Positions 62,561-64,000 of a DNA stretch of 64,000 nucleotides are shown piece after piece. Source of the stretch: Parietichytrium sp. I65-24A (lineage: Eukaryota; Sar; Bigyra; Thraustochytrida; Thraustochytriidae). A program made the translations under genes and the position numbers. Where the stretch lies: contig BLSF01000002.1 in the NCBI GenBank assembly GCA_012862575.1, forward strand, positions 1,221,653 through 1,285,652, read 5' to 3'. Each line of letters opens with the position of its first letter. Within the stretch, counting starts at the first letter, position 1. The notes beneath the pieces are model-generated. The model was not told the origin of the DNA. It did not search any database and worked only from the letters and a program-made list of their open reading frames with translations.

Positions 62561-62726
62561 CAGTTTGACGCACACTGGACGTGAGTATGCCTGAGACTGA
62601 GTACTACCAGTACTCCCTGTATGCGCTACTTCCAGTCGCTAGCACCGGTAGGCCAGATCAATTAAAAAACTCTGGTACTCAGTACGCGTCTGTCCACCGC
62701 AACGTCCAGTACACGAGATCTGTTTC

Positions 62727-62762
62727 AGAGAGAGAGAGAGAGAGAAAGAGAGATGAGAGAGG
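62727..62762 (+). repeat. GA microsatellite upstream of LRR gene
   Basis: Sense-strand GA run ~390 bases before the ATG at 63143. Confidence 0.85.
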
Positions 62763-63142
62763 GGGAGTACCGGTACATGCCGTGTGAGGGAGTAAAAATA
62801 GTCAATCAAGAGAGCGTAAAAGTTGGTCCTTCATACAAGTAAATACCAATAAACTTAACAAATGAATGCTGGTAAGGCTTCTTCTTTCCGTGCCAGTACA
62901 TCCCAGTACATCCCAGTAGTGCCCGTGCCATCTATTGCCATCTCTAAATAATTCATTGTTGATTGTTGCTTGGCAAGTCTAGCAAGCTAGTTACTGGAGC
63001 TGATAGTAATCGCTTAGTAGCTGGACCTGAAGAACAAAAAATTTGGAGTGCGGACTGCGAGGACACAGACATACACAGACTTACACAGACATACTCTCCG
63101 AGGAGGCGCAGGGGCAGTCCTGGTGTGGGAATACAAGTCCAG

Positions 63143-64000
63143 ATGGGGGCCAAGAATCGGGGAGAGGACGGGAAGGTTACGAAGAGTGGACGTCGGAAAG
63201 TCACGCTGGAAGAGGCGAAAGAGAGCGGGTACTTGCCGATTCAGTCGGTGCTGGATTGGAGAAGGAACGCCTTTGCATTTCTCAATGAGTTGGCCAAACA
63301 GGCAGTGGAGCGTATCAACTTTGCAAATCTGCGGCTGAGAAATGATGGAGTGAGGTTCCTCTCATCGCTCTTGCCGACTCAGTTCCAGAGTTTGTGTGCA
63401 ATCAATCTTCGAGGGAACCAAGTGGAAGACAATGGTATTAAGGACCTCTCAGAAGGACTTCAAAAGAGACGTGGACTCCCCAAGCTCAAAGCCTTGGGCC
63501 TTGCGGACAACATGTTTGGCCCAGACGGAGCAGAGGAGATCAGCAAAGTGATGTACCAGGTCAATAGTCTTGACCTGAGCTCAAACAACATTGGAGACGA
63601 GGGAGTCAGGCATTTATGTAAAAATTTAAAATCTTCCGGCATGCAGACTTTGAGATTAAGCTCCTGCTCCATCACCATGAGCGGGGCGTCCGAAATCAGC
63701 GCTGTAATGGATCGTCTGAAGGTTCTGGATCTTGGTGACAACGAGCTGGGAGATGAAGGAGTGTGCAGCATTGCGGAAAATCTCCCAGGTTCCGAGCTGC
63801 AAGTGCTGAGATTGCAGGCGTGCGATTTTGGAGACGGCGGGGCGGAGGCTTTGGCAGACGGCATCAAGTCTTCACAAGTAAAACAGCTCGACCTGCAAGA
63901 TAACGACATTGGTGAAAAAGGCGGCCAGTCATTGGCTAAAGGGGCTTCTGATTCCGCTTCGCTCGAAGGGTTGTACTTGCAAGGTAATAAATTAGGAATA
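63143..64000 (+). CDS. Ribonuclease-inhibitor-type LRR protein, 3' end outside window
   Basis: The frame opens at the ATG at 63143 (MGAKNRGEDGKVTKSGRRKV) and stays open to the last base, so at least 286 residues are present and the gene continues to the right. After a basic N-terminus (~1-50), leucine-rich repeats of the RI class recur every ~28 residues: INLRGNQVEDNGIKDL, LGLADNMFGPDGAEEI, LDLSSNNIGDEGVRHL, LDLGDNELGDEGVCSI, LDLQDNDIGEKGGQSL. Such domains are binding scaffolds, common in protist cytoskeletal, flagellar and NLR-like proteins. The missing C-terminus could hold the deciding domain. The 150-residue minus-strand frame (63460-63909) is a shadow of the repeats. Confidence 0.85.
   Translation, partial: MGAKNRGEDGKVTKSGRRKVTLEEAKESGYLPIQSVLDWRRNAFAFLNELAKQAVERINFANLRLRNDGVRFLSSLLPTQFQSLCAINLRGNQVEDNGIKDLSEGLQKRRGLPKLKALGLADNMFGPDGAEEISKVMYQVNSLDLSSNNIGDEGVRHLCKNLKSSGMQTLRLSSCSITMSGASEISAVMDRLKVLDLGDNELGDEGVCSIAENLPGSELQVLRLQACDFGDGGAEALADGIKSSQVKQLDLQDNDIGEKGGQSLAKGASDSASLEGLYLQGNKLGI

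Larger units (their letters stand above)
61499..63142. other. Gene-free 1.6 kb, densest microsatellite region
   Basis: Holds a 9-base GGACTCACA array (61796-61839), a 10-base CTGAGAGATC repeat (61863-61890), a CGAGTA array (62065-62089), GAAA/GA tracts (62452-62560 and 62727-62762), and GTAC motifs (61673-61689, 62599-62614, 62675-62685). The frame at 61353-61841 is repeat-coded and not a gene. Confidence 0.65.

Noticed and set aside
63460-63909. 149-residue minus ORF
   Set aside because: Antisense shadow of the leucine-rich repeats, which produces regular open frames on the other strand.

Overview
The window is nuclear DNA from a eukaryotic protist. Genes are widely spaced, lie on both strands, and have none to two short GT-AG introns of about 87-293 bases. 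There is an intron-containing tRNA-Arg(ACG), and the gene set includes IRE1, GET4, SMNDC1/SPF30, ETF-beta, an MCTP and a tectonic. The tectonic (ciliary transition zone) and a BART-domain protein point to a lineage that can build a flagellum. A secreted GH19 chitinase-like protein with a Pro/Thr linker and two laccase-like multicopper oxidases suggest an osmotrophic heterotroph. A thraustochytrid or other stramenopile would fit, but that is inference: no marker gene here fixes the taxon. One assembly gap lies at 41736-42162.

Layout. 1-10.1 kb: the 3' part of an acidic nuclear-type protein, a BART-domain protein (-), a GH19 chitinase-like protein (+), a solitary Gag-like ORF (+), a three-exon METTL2/6-type tRNA m3C methyltransferase (+) and SMNDC1 (-). 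10.7-18.9 kb: a Cys-rich, folate-receptor-like type I membrane protein (+), a three-exon coiled-coil protein (-), a PP4/PP6-type phosphatase (-) and an alpha/beta hydrolase (+). 19-31.2 kb: a three-C2 MCTP (+), a tectonic (+), an IRE1 homologue carrying a C-terminal CCCH zinc finger (+), tRNA-Arg (-) and two-exon ETFB (-). 32.7-41.6 kb: a 73-residue two-exon membrane protein (-), two-exon GET4 (+), a BAG6-like ubiquitin-like protein (-) convergent with GET4, and a two-exon PDZ/LRR protein (+). 42.3-54.6 kb: a PlsC-type acyltransferase (-), an FMO-like flavoprotein (+), two multicopper oxidases (+) and a small hypothetical protein (+). 57.2-64 kb: a large dynamin/SLIP-GC-like GTPase with an unusual C-terminal domain (+), an unknown protein (-) and an LRR protein (+) cut by the window end.

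Functional links. IRE1 senses unfolded ER protein, while GET4 and the BAG6-like protein handle tail-anchored or mislocalised membrane proteins in the cytosol; the last two are neighbours here and are partners in one complex in animals. The most novel items are the IRE1-CCCH fusion, the GET4/BAG6 gene pair with a BAG6-like protein that ends at its nuclear signal, and the GTPase with a DxD-bearing C-terminal region.

Intergenic DNA is rich in microsatellites. Two patterns recur: GA tracts on the sense strand just upstream of start codons, and GTAC-centred palindromes that I saw only between genes. Exon joins were worked out by eye from splice consensus, frame and family alignment, without transcripts.
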